Shown here piece by piece: positions 56,667 to 64,000 of a DNA stretch of 64,000 nt. The position numbers were made by a program, and so were the translations under genes. The stretch is from NCBI RefSeq assembly GCF_001952935.1, contig NZ_CP018319.1:4422001-4486000 (forward strand), in the 5' to 3' direction. Under the pieces are notes generated by a model, which had not been told where the DNA came from, did no database searches, and saw only the letters and a list, made by a program, of their open reading frames with translations. The DNA comes from Pseudomonas frederiksbergensis. GTDB lineage: Bacteria; Pseudomonadota; Gammaproteobacteria; Pseudomonadales; Pseudomonadaceae. Every line of letters starts with the position of its first letter. The stretch's first letter is position 1.

Positions 56667-56697
56667 CGGTCAGGATTTGTGTTGTTGGTGCCGGCCT

Positions 56698-56764
56698 CAT
56701 CGCGAGCAGGCTCGCTCCCACAGGGGAATGCATTTCAATGTGGGAGCGAGCCTGCTCGCGATGG
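56698..56764. repeat. REPIN, GTGGGAGCGAGCCTGCTCGC variant, copy 6
   Basis: CATCGCGAGCAGGCTCGCTC and its mirror with about 20 bases between them. It lies just upstream of the hemN Anr box, next to the stop of the TauE/SafE-like gene. Confidence 0.85.
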
Positions 56765-56777
56765 GGGCGCCGCCGAC

Positions 56778-57461
56778 CTAGTGGCCCATGAGCCAATGCT
56801 GATGCGGCCCTGGCAAGGTCCAGATGCCGAACAGGATCACCAGTAATCCGCCCGTCATCCGCACGCTACGTTTGCGCAACAGCGCCGTGACCCGCTCAGC
56901 CGCCAATCCCGTGGCAAGCAACACCGGCCAGGTGCCGAGCCCGAATGCGAGCATCAACAGCGCACTGTCCACTGCATTGCCCTGACTCGCCGACCACAGC
57001 AACGTGCTGTAAACCAACCCGCACGGCAGCCAGCCCCAGAGCGCGCCCAGCAGCAACGCGCGGGGGACGTTCGACACCGGCAGCAGTTTGTTGGCAACGG
57101 GCTGGATGTGCCGCCACAGGCCGCGACCGAGGCTTTCGATGCGAGTCAGGCCGCTCCACCAACCGGCGAGGTACAGGCCCATGGCGACCAACAGCAATCC
57201 GGCGATGACGCGCATGAACATCGCCGCCGGGCTGTTGGCCACCGCCCAGCCGGCCAGACCTATCAGCAGGCCCGCCGTTGTGTAGCTCAGGATTCGCCCC
57301 AAGTTGTAGGCCAGCAGCAGTCGAAAACGCCGGCTGCGTTGTTCCTTGGGAATCGCCAGGGTCAACGCGCCCATCAAGCCGCCGCACATGCCCAGGCAAT
57401 GCCCGCCGCCGAGCAGGCCGAGGATCACCGCAGACACCAGCAGCGGCGCCAATTCAAGCAT
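56778..57461 (-). CDS. TauE/SafE-like membrane protein linked to cbb3 oxidase genes
   Basis: A 227-aa protein with about 6 hydrophobic helices, starting MLELAPLLVSAVILGLLGGGHCLGMCGGLMGAL. The GHCLGMCGG motif is typical of the SafE-like family next to ccoS in Pseudomonas. A role in copper delivery or cbb3 assembly is suggested in some species. No transported solute is known. It overlaps ccoS by 8 bases, so translation is coupled. Confidence 0.82.
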   Translation of the reverse strand: MLELAPLLVSAVILGLLGGGHCLGMCGGLMGALTLAIPKEQRSRRFRLLLAYNLGRILSYTTAGLLIGLAGWAVANSPAAMFMRVIAGLLLVAMGLYLAGWWSGLTRIESLGRGLWRHIQPVANKLLPVSNVPRALLLGALWGWLPCGLVYSTLLWSASQGNAVDSALLMLAFGLGTWPVLLATGLAAERVTALLRKRSVRMTGGLLVILFGIWTLPGPHQHWLMGH

Positions 57462-57672
57462 GAGGCGGCGCCTTGTCTTTCGGTTTGGCTGGCTGACCGC
57501 TGGCTTCGTCTACCGCGGCTTTGTGGTTCGGGTCCTGGTCGTCGAACAGAATGCTGTGGGCCGGGCCATCGAGGTCGTCGTACTGACCGCTGTCGACTGC
57601 CCAGAAGAAGATGTAAATGGCGATGGCCACGATCAGCAGCGCGGCCGGGATCATCACGTAGAGAGCTGGCAT
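57454..57672 (-). CDS. ccoS: CcoS, cbb3 oxidase maturation protein
   Basis: A 72-aa membrane protein with one N-terminal helix (residues 4-25: LYVMIPAALLIVAIAIYIFF). WAVDSGQYDDLDGPAHSILF is the CcoS family core. Needed for haem or copper incorporation into the cbb3 oxidase. It follows ccoI with a 22-base gap. Confidence 0.93.
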   Translation of the reverse strand: MPALYVMIPAALLIVAIAIYIFFWAVDSGQYDDLDGPAHSILFDDQDPNHKAAVDEASGQPAKPKDKAPPHA

Positions 57673-57694
57673 CTTGACTCCATGCCCGCGCGGC

Positions 57695-60145
57695 TCAGGC
57701 CGGCAGCGGACGGGTTTCTGGCGTGGCGCTGAGCGCAGGCGTGTTTGGCATGCGTGTCAGGCGCAGGGCGTTCAGCACCACGGTCAACGAACTGATGGAC
57801 ATGCCGATCGCAGCCCATACCGGGGTGATCCAGCCGAGGGCGGCGAACGGCAACATGAGGCCATTGTACAGCCCGGCCCACAGCAGGTTCTCGATGATTA
57901 CCCGGCGGGTGCGTCGAGCCAGGCTGAAGGCTTGGACCAAGGCGTCGAGGCGGTTCGACAGCAGTACGGCATCGGCACTGGTTTTCGCCAGATCGGTGGC
58001 CGAACCCATGGCCACGCTGATGTCGGCGGCGGCCAGCACGGGCACGTCGTTGACGCCGTCACCGAGCATCAACACCTTGCGGCCTTCCTTGTGCAACTGT
58101 TGCAGGACCTGCAATTTATCGTCTGGACGCAAGCCGCCTCGGGCTTCATCGATGCCCAGTTCCGCAGCGACACTGGCGACCATCGGCGAGCTGTCGCCGG
58201 ACAGCAGCAATGTGCGCCAGCCGCGAGCCTTGCAGGCGGCGAGCAGCGCGGGAGCGTCGGCACGCAGGCGATCGTCGAGAACAAACCATGCCAACGGTCC
58301 CTGGCTGTCGCCGAGCAGTAGCCATTGGCCGGCTTCATCTGGCATCAATGGCACGGTCGCGCCACTGAGTTCACAGACAAAACCCGGTTGACCGATGCGC
58401 AGGCGTTGCTCACCGACCAACCCTTCGAGGCCTAGCCCCGGCGTACTGTGGACTTCTTCGGCGGCCAGCGGCGCCCGGCCAAACGCGCGGGCGATCGGGT
58501 GTTCGGAGCGGTTTTCCAGGGCGGCGGCGAGGCTCAGGCACTGATCGCTGTTGAGCGCGCCGAGCGGGCGAATCGAGCGCAAGGCCAGGCGACCTTCCGT
58601 CAGCGTGCCGGTCTTGTCGAAAATCACCGTGTCGATCTGATTGAGGCCTTCCAGCACATGACCGCGAGTCAGCAGCAAACCGAGTTTGTGCAGCGTGCCG
58701 GTGGCGGCAGTGAGGGCGGTTGGCGTGGCCAGGGACAAGGCGCACGGGCAGGTCGCAACGAGCATCGCCAAAACAATCCAGAAGGCTCGTGCCGAATCCA
58801 GTTCCCACCAGATCAGGCCGATGACGGCCGCGGCAATCAGCGACAGCAGCAAAAACCATTGCGCGGCGCGGTCGGCAATTTCCGCCAGTCGCGGCTTCTC
58901 GGCCTGGGCGCGGTCCAGCAGGCGGACGATGGCGGACAGTCGGGTGTCTTGACCCAGCGCCAGGATTTCCACGGTCAGCGCGCCTTCGACGTTCAGGGTG
59001 CCGGCAGTAACCGCATCGCCTGGTATGCGCGGTTGCGGCAGGTATTCGCCAGTGAGCAGGGATTCATCGATGCTCGATTGGCCCTCGAGGATCTTGCCGT
59101 CAGCCGGGAGGATCGCGCCGGGATGCACCAGCACCTGATCGCCCACGCGCAGTTCGCTGAGCAGGATCCGCTCACTTTGGCCGTCGGCACTCAGGCGCAG
59201 GCACGAGGCAGGTAACAGATTGACCAGTTGTGCGGTGGCGGCGGCGGTGCGTTCGCGGGCGCGACGTTCGAGATAACGTCCGGCCAGCAGGAATAGGGCA
59301 AACATGCCGACCGCGTCGAAGTACAGCTCACCGACGCCGGTGATCGAGGTCCAGATCCCGGCGATGTAGGCGCTGCCAATCGCCAGCGACACCGAGACGT
59401 CCATGGTCAGGTGGCGGGTGCGCAAGTCACGCATGGCGCCTTTGAAGAAGGGCGCACAGCTGTAGAACACGATCGGGGTGGTGAGAAACAGCGCGACCCA
59501 ACGCAGGATGGTGTGCAACTCGGGGCTGAGGTCGATGTTGAATTCCGGCCAGGTCGCCATGGTCGCCATCATCGCCTGGAACCACAGTAGCCCAGCCACA
59601 CCGAGCTGGCGCAGGGCCAAACGGTTTTCGCTGGCCAGTTGTTCGCTGGCGCGGTCGGCTTGATACGGGTGCGCGGCGTAACCGATGTGGCGCAATTCGC
59701 TGAGTACCTGGCTCAGTGGCAGTTGCGCATCGGCCCAGCGCACATGCAGACGATGGTTGGACAGGTTCAGGCGCGCTTCGGCCACTGCGGGCAGGCTGCG
59801 CAGGTGTTTCTCGATCAGCCAGCCGCACGCGGCGCAACTGATGCCTTCCATCAGCAGGGTGGTTTCGGCCAGTTCGCCTTCGTGGCGAACGAAAGGGGCT
59901 TGCACGTCGGCGTGGTCGTACAGCGCCAGTTCGTCAACCAGTTGCACCGGCAGCGCTTCGGGGTTGGCCGATGACTCGCTGCGATGCTGGTAATAGGTTT
60001 CCAGTCCGCCGGCCACAATGGCTTCGGCCACGGCCTGGCAACCCGGGCAGCAGAACTCGCGGGTTTCGCCGAGGACGGCAGCGGTGAAGCGGCTGCCGGC
60101 CGGGACGGGCAGGGCGCAGTGGTAGCAGGGGAGTTGGGTGGTCAT
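57695..60145 (-). CDS. ccoI: CcoI, copper-exporting P1B-type ATPase for cbb3 assembly
   Basis: An 816-aa membrane ATPase. An N-terminal CYHC and CCPGC segment is followed by a heavy-metal-associated domain (GISCAACGWLIEKHL near residue 100). Eight predicted helices, the CPCAL metal channel motif, DKTGTLTEGR with the phospho-Asp, and GDGVNDVPVL at the end of the P domain follow. It moves copper toward the periplasm for the oxidase active site. I start it at the ATG at 60145 (MTTQLPCYHC); an in-frame extension enters the repeat. Confidence 0.95.
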   Translation of the reverse strand: MTTQLPCYHCALPVPAGSRFTAAVLGETREFCCPGCQAVAEAIVAGGLETYYQHRSESSANPEALPVQLVDELALYDHADVQAPFVRHEGELAETTLLMEGISCAACGWLIEKHLRSLPAVAEARLNLSNHRLHVRWADAQLPLSQVLSELRHIGYAAHPYQADRASEQLASENRLALRQLGVAGLLWFQAMMATMATWPEFNIDLSPELHTILRWVALFLTTPIVFYSCAPFFKGAMRDLRTRHLTMDVSVSLAIGSAYIAGIWTSITGVGELYFDAVGMFALFLLAGRYLERRARERTAAATAQLVNLLPASCLRLSADGQSERILLSELRVGDQVLVHPGAILPADGKILEGQSSIDESLLTGEYLPQPRIPGDAVTAGTLNVEGALTVEILALGQDTRLSAIVRLLDRAQAEKPRLAEIADRAAQWFLLLSLIAAAVIGLIWWELDSARAFWIVLAMLVATCPCALSLATPTALTAATGTLHKLGLLLTRGHVLEGLNQIDTVIFDKTGTLTEGRLALRSIRPLGALNSDQCLSLAAALENRSEHPIARAFGRAPLAAEEVHSTPGLGLEGLVGEQRLRIGQPGFVCELSGATVPLMPDEAGQWLLLGDSQGPLAWFVLDDRLRADAPALLAACKARGWRTLLLSGDSSPMVASVAAELGIDEARGGLRPDDKLQVLQQLHKEGRKVLMLGDGVNDVPVLAAADISVAMGSATDLAKTSADAVLLSNRLDALVQAFSLARRTRRVIIENLLWAGLYNGLMLPFAALGWITPVWAAIGMSISSLTVVLNALRLTRMPNTPALSATPETRPLPA

Positions 60146-60160
60146 GAGGCGTTGTCCGAT

Positions 60161-60270
60161 GATCGTTCCCACGCTCTGCGTGGGAATGCCTCCCCGGACG
60201 CTCCGCGTCCGCTTCGGCTGGGACGCGGAGCGTCCCTGGCTGCGTTCCCACGCAGAGCGTGGGAACGATC
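60161..60270. repeat. GATC-bounded palindromic repeat, copy 6 of 6
   Basis: GATCGTTCCCACGCTCTGCG at the left and the mirror GGGAACGATC at the right. It lies in the ccoI-ccoH gap of an otherwise dense operon, so it may affect read-through or RNA decay between these genes. Confidence 0.85.
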
Positions 60271-60280
60271 AGTGTAAGGC

Positions 60281-60820
60281 TTACTTCTTCAGGTCTTCGG
60301 CACCCTGCAGCGGTTCATCACCCAGCAGCAGGTCCTTGTCATGGCTGACCTGTTCTTCTTCGAACATGCGCCAGGTCTTGTCATCCTGTACGCCCAGCAG
60401 CTCTACGAAACGGCGTCCGTCGACTTTGTCGTTCACTTGGCCAATGTAGCGGCCCTGTTCGGTTTCGCTGCGTGCCAGGGTGATCTTGCGATCTTTCTCC
60501 GGCTGGGTCGGCGAAATCAGGTTCAGTTCCAGGGTTTTCGGTTGGCTGTTGCCGCTCAGGCGCAGGTCGACTTCGCCGGTCACGTCGTCCAGATGGATGC
60601 TGGCGCGCAGCAGCAGGGTCTGCGCCAGCAACTCACGGTCCAGGGAGCGGTTGATGCCTTTGCCGGCCTCGTAATAGTTATCGTTGACCAGGTTGTCCGG
60701 GTTGTTCACCGCGATCGTCACCATGGACAAGGTCAGGGTCACGGAACACGCCAGGATGGCGATGATGATCCACGGCCAAAGGTGCTTGTACCAGGGGCTT
60801 GCGGCAGTTGCTGTGGGCAT
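60281..60820 (-). CDS. ccoH: CcoH, cbb3 oxidase assembly protein (FixH family)
   Basis: A 179-aa protein. One N-terminal membrane helix (about residues 15-37: HLWPWIIIAILACSVTLTLS) leads to a periplasmic domain with the FixH fold (NPDNLVNDNYYEAGKGINRS). It is needed for stable cbb3 oxidase. I start it at the ATG at 60820, not the upstream TTG at 60835. It lies 11 bases after the ccoG stop. Confidence 0.93.
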   Translation of the reverse strand: MPTATAASPWYKHLWPWIIIAILACSVTLTLSMVTIAVNNPDNLVNDNYYEAGKGINRSLDRELLAQTLLLRASIHLDDVTGEVDLRLSGNSQPKTLELNLISPTQPEKDRKITLARSETEQGRYIGQVNDKVDGRRFVELLGVQDDKTWRMFEEEQVSHDKDLLLGDEPLQGAEDLKK

Positions 60821-60831
60821 GATCACTTCTC

Positions 60832-62247
60832 TCAACGAACTTGTGGGCCGATGAACCGGCTCTTGGCTTCAATGTGGACGCTGTCGTCATCGGCATCCTT
60901 GAGGATGAATTTCACCTCGTTGGTGCTCGATGGCAGTTTCTCCGGTGCGCTGGACAGTTCGACCGGCTGGCTGAAAATCTCCCCGGCGGCGACCTTGATC
61001 TCGCGCTTGCCTTGCAGCTTGAGGTCCGGCAGGCCAGTGGCTTCGAGCAGGTAGGTGTGGTCGCGCTGGTCCTTGTTCATGATCTTCAGGCTGTAGACGT
61101 TTTCGATCCGGCCTTCGGCGTTCTCGCGGTACAGCACGCGGTCCTTGCTGACGTCGAAACCGACCAGCGAACGCATGAAGAACGCGGTCATCAGCAATCC
61201 CATCATTGCCAGCAGCACCATGGCATAGCCGATCAGTCGCGGGCGCAGTTTATTGGTTTTTTGCCCGGACAGGTTGTGCTCGGTGGTGTAGCTGATCAGA
61301 CCGCGCGGGTAATCCATCTTGTCCATGATGCTGTCACAGGCATCGATGCAGGCCGCACAACCGATGCACTCGATTTGCAGGCCGTCGCGGATGTCGATCC
61401 CGGTCGGGCAGACCTGGACGCACATGGTGCAGTCGATGCAGTCGCCCAGGCCCATGGCCTTGTAGTCGGCGCCTTTCTTGCGCGGGCCGCGGCTTTCACC
61501 ACGACGCGGGTCGTAGGAAACGATCAGGGTGTCTTTGTCGAACATCACGCTCTGGAAGCGCGCGTACGGGCACATGTAAATGCACACCTGCTCGCGCAAC
61601 CAACCGGCATTGCCGTAGGTGGCGAGGGTGAAGAAGCCGACCCAGAAATACGACCAGCCGTCGGCTTCGCCGGTGAAGAAGTCGATGGTCAGCTCGCGGA
61701 TTGGCGAGAAGTAACCGACGAAGGTCATGCCGGTCACGAAGCCGATCAACAGCCACATCGAGTGTTTGCTGAGTTTGCGCAAGAATTTGTTGGCGCTCAT
61801 CGGCGCTTTGTCGAGCTTGATGCGCTGGTTGCGGTCGCCTTCGGTGACCTTTTCGCACCACATGAAAATCCACGTCCAGACGCTCTGGGGGCAGGTATAA
61901 CCGCACCAGACCCGGCCGGCGTAAACGGTAATGAAGAACAGGCCGAAGGCGCTGACGATCAGGATCCCCGAAAGCAGGATGAAGTCCTGAGGCCAGAAGG
62001 TGGCGCCAAAGATGAAGAATTTGCGTTCCGGCAGGTTCCACCAGACGGCCTGATGGCCACCCCAGTTCAGCCAGACCGTACCGAAATACAGCAGAAACAG
62101 CCCGGCACCGCCCATCATCCGCAAGTTGCGGAACAGACCGGTGAAGGCGCGGGTGTAGATTTTTTCTCGAGAGGCGTAAAGATCGACGCTGGTGTTCGCG
62201 TTCTTGGCAGGGGTGACGTCGTGTACCGGAATCTGATTGCTCATCAT
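60832..62247 (-). CDS. ccoG: CcoG, cbb3 oxidase assembly ferredoxin-like protein (FixG family)
   Basis: A 471-aa membrane protein. About five helices, including those around residues 40-57 and 85-112, are followed by two 4Fe-4S motifs (CIDCTMCVQVCPTGIDIRDG and CIGCAACIDACD, around residues 270-310) and a C-terminal periplasmic Ig-like domain. It reduces copper(II) for oxidase assembly in studied homologues. The start is ATG at 62247 or 62244. It leads ccoG-ccoH-ccoI-ccoS. A weak Anr-like site (62412-62425) is upstream. Confidence 0.95.
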   Translation of the reverse strand: MMSNQIPVHDVTPAKNANTSVDLYASREKIYTRAFTGLFRNLRMMGGAGLFLLYFGTVWLNWGGHQAVWWNLPERKFFIFGATFWPQDFILLSGILIVSAFGLFFITVYAGRVWCGYTCPQSVWTWIFMWCEKVTEGDRNQRIKLDKAPMSANKFLRKLSKHSMWLLIGFVTGMTFVGYFSPIRELTIDFFTGEADGWSYFWVGFFTLATYGNAGWLREQVCIYMCPYARFQSVMFDKDTLIVSYDPRRGESRGPRKKGADYKAMGLGDCIDCTMCVQVCPTGIDIRDGLQIECIGCAACIDACDSIMDKMDYPRGLISYTTEHNLSGQKTNKLRPRLIGYAMVLLAMMGLLMTAFFMRSLVGFDVSKDRVLYRENAEGRIENVYSLKIMNKDQRDHTYLLEATGLPDLKLQGKREIKVAAGEIFSQPVELSSAPEKLPSSTNEVKFILKDADDDSVHIEAKSRFIGPQVR

Positions 62248-62411
62248 TGCATCCCACGGCAGTGGAAAAATGCCCCGGTCAGTACATGCCGACCGCGGTC
62301 AAAAAGAGGTGCTGCAGTGGCGCAATGATACGCCTGTAGCTCTAGCGTAAGGGTGCGACCTTTGGTCGCGTTGGGTAAAAATCGCGGATGGTGTAGCAAA
62401 TGTAACAAATC

Positions 62412-62425
62412 ATGATGCAGGTCAA
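62412..62425 (-). promoter_or_regulatory. Weak Anr/FNR-like site upstream of ccoG
   Basis: The minus strand reads TTGAC-CTGC-ATCAT, which matches 8 of the 10 consensus arm bases of TTGAT-N4-ATCAA. It lies 165 bases before ccoG. It would explain low-oxygen control of ccoGHIS after the gene was cut off from ccoP by the inserted gene. Not proven. Confidence 0.45.
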
Positions 62426-62714
62426 TTGACTTGTTGAGTATAGCTGCCCGCGCAGCAGGGGTTGCGTCAGTGCGCCCGCAAGGGGCGTAACGAATCCGGT
62501 TTGCTTGCTGCATACCTTATCCGGCCTTTGCATTTATATGAGTTGTAATGCATAGGGCATATTTTTTATGTATTTAACTTGTAAGTGTTGGGAAGTGTTG
62601 GACATATCTTCTGTTGATCTAAAAGGGCTAATCATTTGTTAATTGTCAGTGGTCGATATATTTTGCAGTTGCTGCCATTGGGTGGCTGATAAATATTAAA
62701 CGAAATGGATTTCT
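62426..62714. other. AT-rich intergenic DNA before the metallophosphoesterase gene
   Basis: From about 62510 to the gene start the sequence is clearly richer in A+T (TATTTTTTATG, TTTAACTT, GATATATTTTG) than the rest of the window. It has no clear gene. Low-G+C flanking DNA fits recent acquisition of the neighbouring gene. A promoter is not assigned. Confidence 0.55.
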
Positions 62715-63725
62715 ATGAAGCTTTATAAAAAGAGTAAGTTGTTGGTGTGTTTTGCGTTGGCGATCGTTGTTCCCGTGGCCTATGGAGCCTCCTCTACAGA
62801 AACACCGCACCACCTGGTGTTTGCTTCAGACTCGCAATACCCCTGGAGTGATCTTACCGATCAAGACATCACCGACCCAAATAAGGAAGCGCGCTCAAAG
62901 GAACTAATAGAATTGCAATACTCCGATATTTCAAGCTTCAGGAAGCTGAATGGCGGTGCGTCCCGTATACCGGTGATGATCAATGGTGACATCACTGCAT
63001 TTGGTCATGGAGGCGAGCGCTCATACATAAAGTCGGTTTTCGATAACAAGCTGGAGGGCCTCTATGACTATGGTTTGGGTAATCATGACTATGCCAATAA
63101 TGTGAATGAATGCTTCTGGAATAACTGTGCGGCGGGAAGTGTCAACGACCTCAAGGATCGTTACTGGGGGAAGGTCGAATCCATGGATCTGGCGGCAAGA
63201 AGTTCAGGCCTGGGAAAGATCTATTACGGCAGTCTCGCCTACTCGAAAAGTGTCGGGGATGTGCACTTCGTTCAATTGAATAACGAGCCGACCTATACCG
63301 TCAGTTTTAGCTCTGGCAATCCGCTTTTTCCAACAGACTTTGAAATTACGCCTGCGCTTGACTGGCTGGAGAACGATTTAAAAAAGGCTCGGGAGCAGGG
63401 CAAGATCATCATTCTGAATATGCACAAGGTTTACCGGTGGAACGGTAACGATGAGCAAATTTCGAGATTCAAGCAGATGATCGAGCAATACAAGGTGACG
63501 GCGGTCTTCGGTGGGCATGACCACTGGGGCGCGGGGACTTATTATTCTTGGGATCGAACCAAGCATTTTGGTGATGTGCCGGTATTCCTCAGCGGCTCCG
63601 CTTCGCAGCAAACGTATTTGATTGCCGATCTTTCCATTGAGAAGCAGTCGCTCACTGTCAGCGTCGTTCGAAACAGCAATTGGCCAAGTCGCAAAGTCGA
63701 CAGGGTCATCCCGCTGCTCAAGTAA
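62715..63725 (+). CDS. Secreted metallophosphoesterase, calcineurin-like
   Basis: A 336-aa protein. A signal peptide ends near residue 25 (VPVAYGA). Calcineurin-like motifs are present in order: FASDSQYPW (D-x-Q in place of D-x-H), INGDITAFGHG, GLGNHDYAN, NMHKVYR and GGHDHWGAG. So most metal ligands are kept. It lies on the opposite strand between ccoP and ccoG and has lower G+C and weaker codon bias than its neighbours, suggesting acquisition. The substrate (phosphomonoester or other) is unknown. Calling it an exported phosphatase or phosphodiesterase is inference. Confidence 0.8.
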   Translation: MKLYKKSKLLVCFALAIVVPVAYGASSTETPHHLVFASDSQYPWSDLTDQDITDPNKEARSKELIELQYSDISSFRKLNGGASRIPVMINGDITAFGHGGERSYIKSVFDNKLEGLYDYGLGNHDYANNVNECFWNNCAAGSVNDLKDRYWGKVESMDLAARSSGLGKIYYGSLAYSKSVGDVHFVQLNNEPTYTVSFSSGNPLFPTDFEITPALDWLENDLKKAREQGKIIILNMHKVYRWNGNDEQISRFKQMIEQYKVTAVFGGHDHWGAGTYYSWDRTKHFGDVPVFLSGSASQQTYLIADLSIEKQSLTVSVVRNSNWPSRKVDRVIPLLK

Positions 63726-63735
63726 GCATGAAATG

Positions 63736-63773
63736 AAAACGGCCCCGTCAATTCTCATTGGCGGGGCCGTTTA
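63736..63773. terminator. Bidirectional terminator between the phosphoesterase gene and ccoP
   Basis: AAACGGCCCCG (63737-63747) pairs with CGGGGCCGTTT (63762-63772) over a 14-base loop. It lies between the convergent genes and probably ends both. The ccoNOQP transcript would stop here rather than run on into ccoG. Confidence 0.8.
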
Positions 63774-63795
63774 GTGTTGCAGTCAGGCGTTTGCC

Positions 63796-64000
63796 TTACT
63801 GGGCGTCCGCCACTGGCGCTTTCTCACCGTGAGAGAGGCTGTAGACGTAAGCGGCCAGCAAGTGAACCTTGTCGTTGCCTTGCAGGTGTTCTTGCGCAGG
63901 CATTTGGCCCTGACGGCCGTAACGGATGGTCTGCTGCAGTTGCGCGAAGCTCGAACCGTAGATGAACGAGCCCGGGTGGGTCAGGTCGGGTGCGCCCATG
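63796..64000 (-). CDS. ccoP: CcoP, cbb3 cytochrome c oxidase diheme subunit, C-terminal part
   Basis: The frame enters from the right edge and ends at a TAA-type stop at 63796-63798, so only about the last 68 residues are visible. GAPDLTHPG with the closing Leu and the MPAQ haem-ligand motif belong to a cytochrome c domain. [16 protein letters not shown] is the C-terminal helix seen in CcoP. The haem-binding CxxCH motifs are outside the window. It belongs with ccoG-ccoH-ccoI-ccoS, separated from them by the inserted phosphoesterase gene. Confidence 0.92.
   Translation of the reverse strand, partial: MGAPDLTHPGSFIYGSSFAQLQQTIRYGRQGQMPAQEHLQGNDKVHLLAAYVYSLSHGEKAPVADAQ

Noticed and set aside
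60841-62328. A 495-codon plus-strand frame opposite ccoG
   Set aside because: Antisense shadow; low-complexity composition and no domain match recognised.

Overview
The window looks like chromosomal core DNA of a Pseudomonas of the P. fluorescens group. The reasons are the high G+C, the cmaX-cfrX-cmpX-sigX-oprF cluster, the OprF, Anr and RMF sequences, the NasS/NasT nitrate locus, and several families of short palindromic intergenic repeats typical of these genomes. I see no prophage, insertion sequence, CRISPR array, tRNA or rRNA gene. All function calls rest on reading the sequence and recalled family knowledge; no database search was run.

Layout. 1-4.9 kb: end of an alpha/beta hydrolase gene, rraA, then the envelope cluster cmaX-cfrX-cmpX-sigX-oprF. 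5.0-16.7 kb (all minus strand): the assimilatory nitrate region in three transcription units, nirB-nirD-nasC-cobA, a nitrate transporter with a PP2C/kinase fusion, and nasS-nasT. Each unit is preceded by a sigma-54-type -24/-12 element and by a leader that folds into two hexaloop hairpins followed by a terminator, the RNA target type of ANTAR proteins such as NasT. 16.9-28.3 kb: pyrD, rmf (with a leader of four tandem hairpins), rlmKL, a CHASE-PAS-GGDEF cyclase, dacB, yggL, benE and a GntR regulator. 28.5-35.5 kb: purine catabolism (guaD, xdhC, xdhB, xdhA) with a divergent GntR regulator and a tandem operator-like repeat between them. 35.5-44.0 kb: smc, zipA, ligA and a zinc metallopeptidase. 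44.2-53.6 kb: 4.5S RNA, an XRE regulator, a PAS-GGDEF-EAL protein, a periplasmic binding protein, dnaX-ybaB-recR, an oxidoreductase and an acyl-CoA dehydrogenase. 53.7-64 kb (almost all minus strand): apt, anr, hemN (with a perfect Anr box), a TauE/SafE-like protein, ccoS, ccoI, ccoH, ccoG and the 3' end of ccoP. A low-G+C secreted metallophosphoesterase gene sits on the opposite strand between ccoP and ccoG.

How the genes work together. NasA imports nitrate, NasC reduces it to nitrite, NirBD reduces nitrite to ammonium, and CobA makes the siroheme precursor that NirB needs. NasS (nitrate sensor) and NasT (RNA-binding antiterminator) would control all three transcripts, including apparently their own. 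In the last 10 kb, ccoGHIS build the cbb3 oxidase, HemN makes haem without oxygen, and Anr senses low oxygen. In the purine block, GuaD turns guanine into xanthine and XdhAB oxidises it, with XdhC helping cofactor insertion.

The most interesting signals are the three parallel NasT-type leaders (especially the one before nasST itself), the rmf hairpin array, the foreign-looking gene splitting the cco cluster, the unassigned operator-like palindromes near xdhA, gntR and zipA, and the six modular GATC-bounded repeats.
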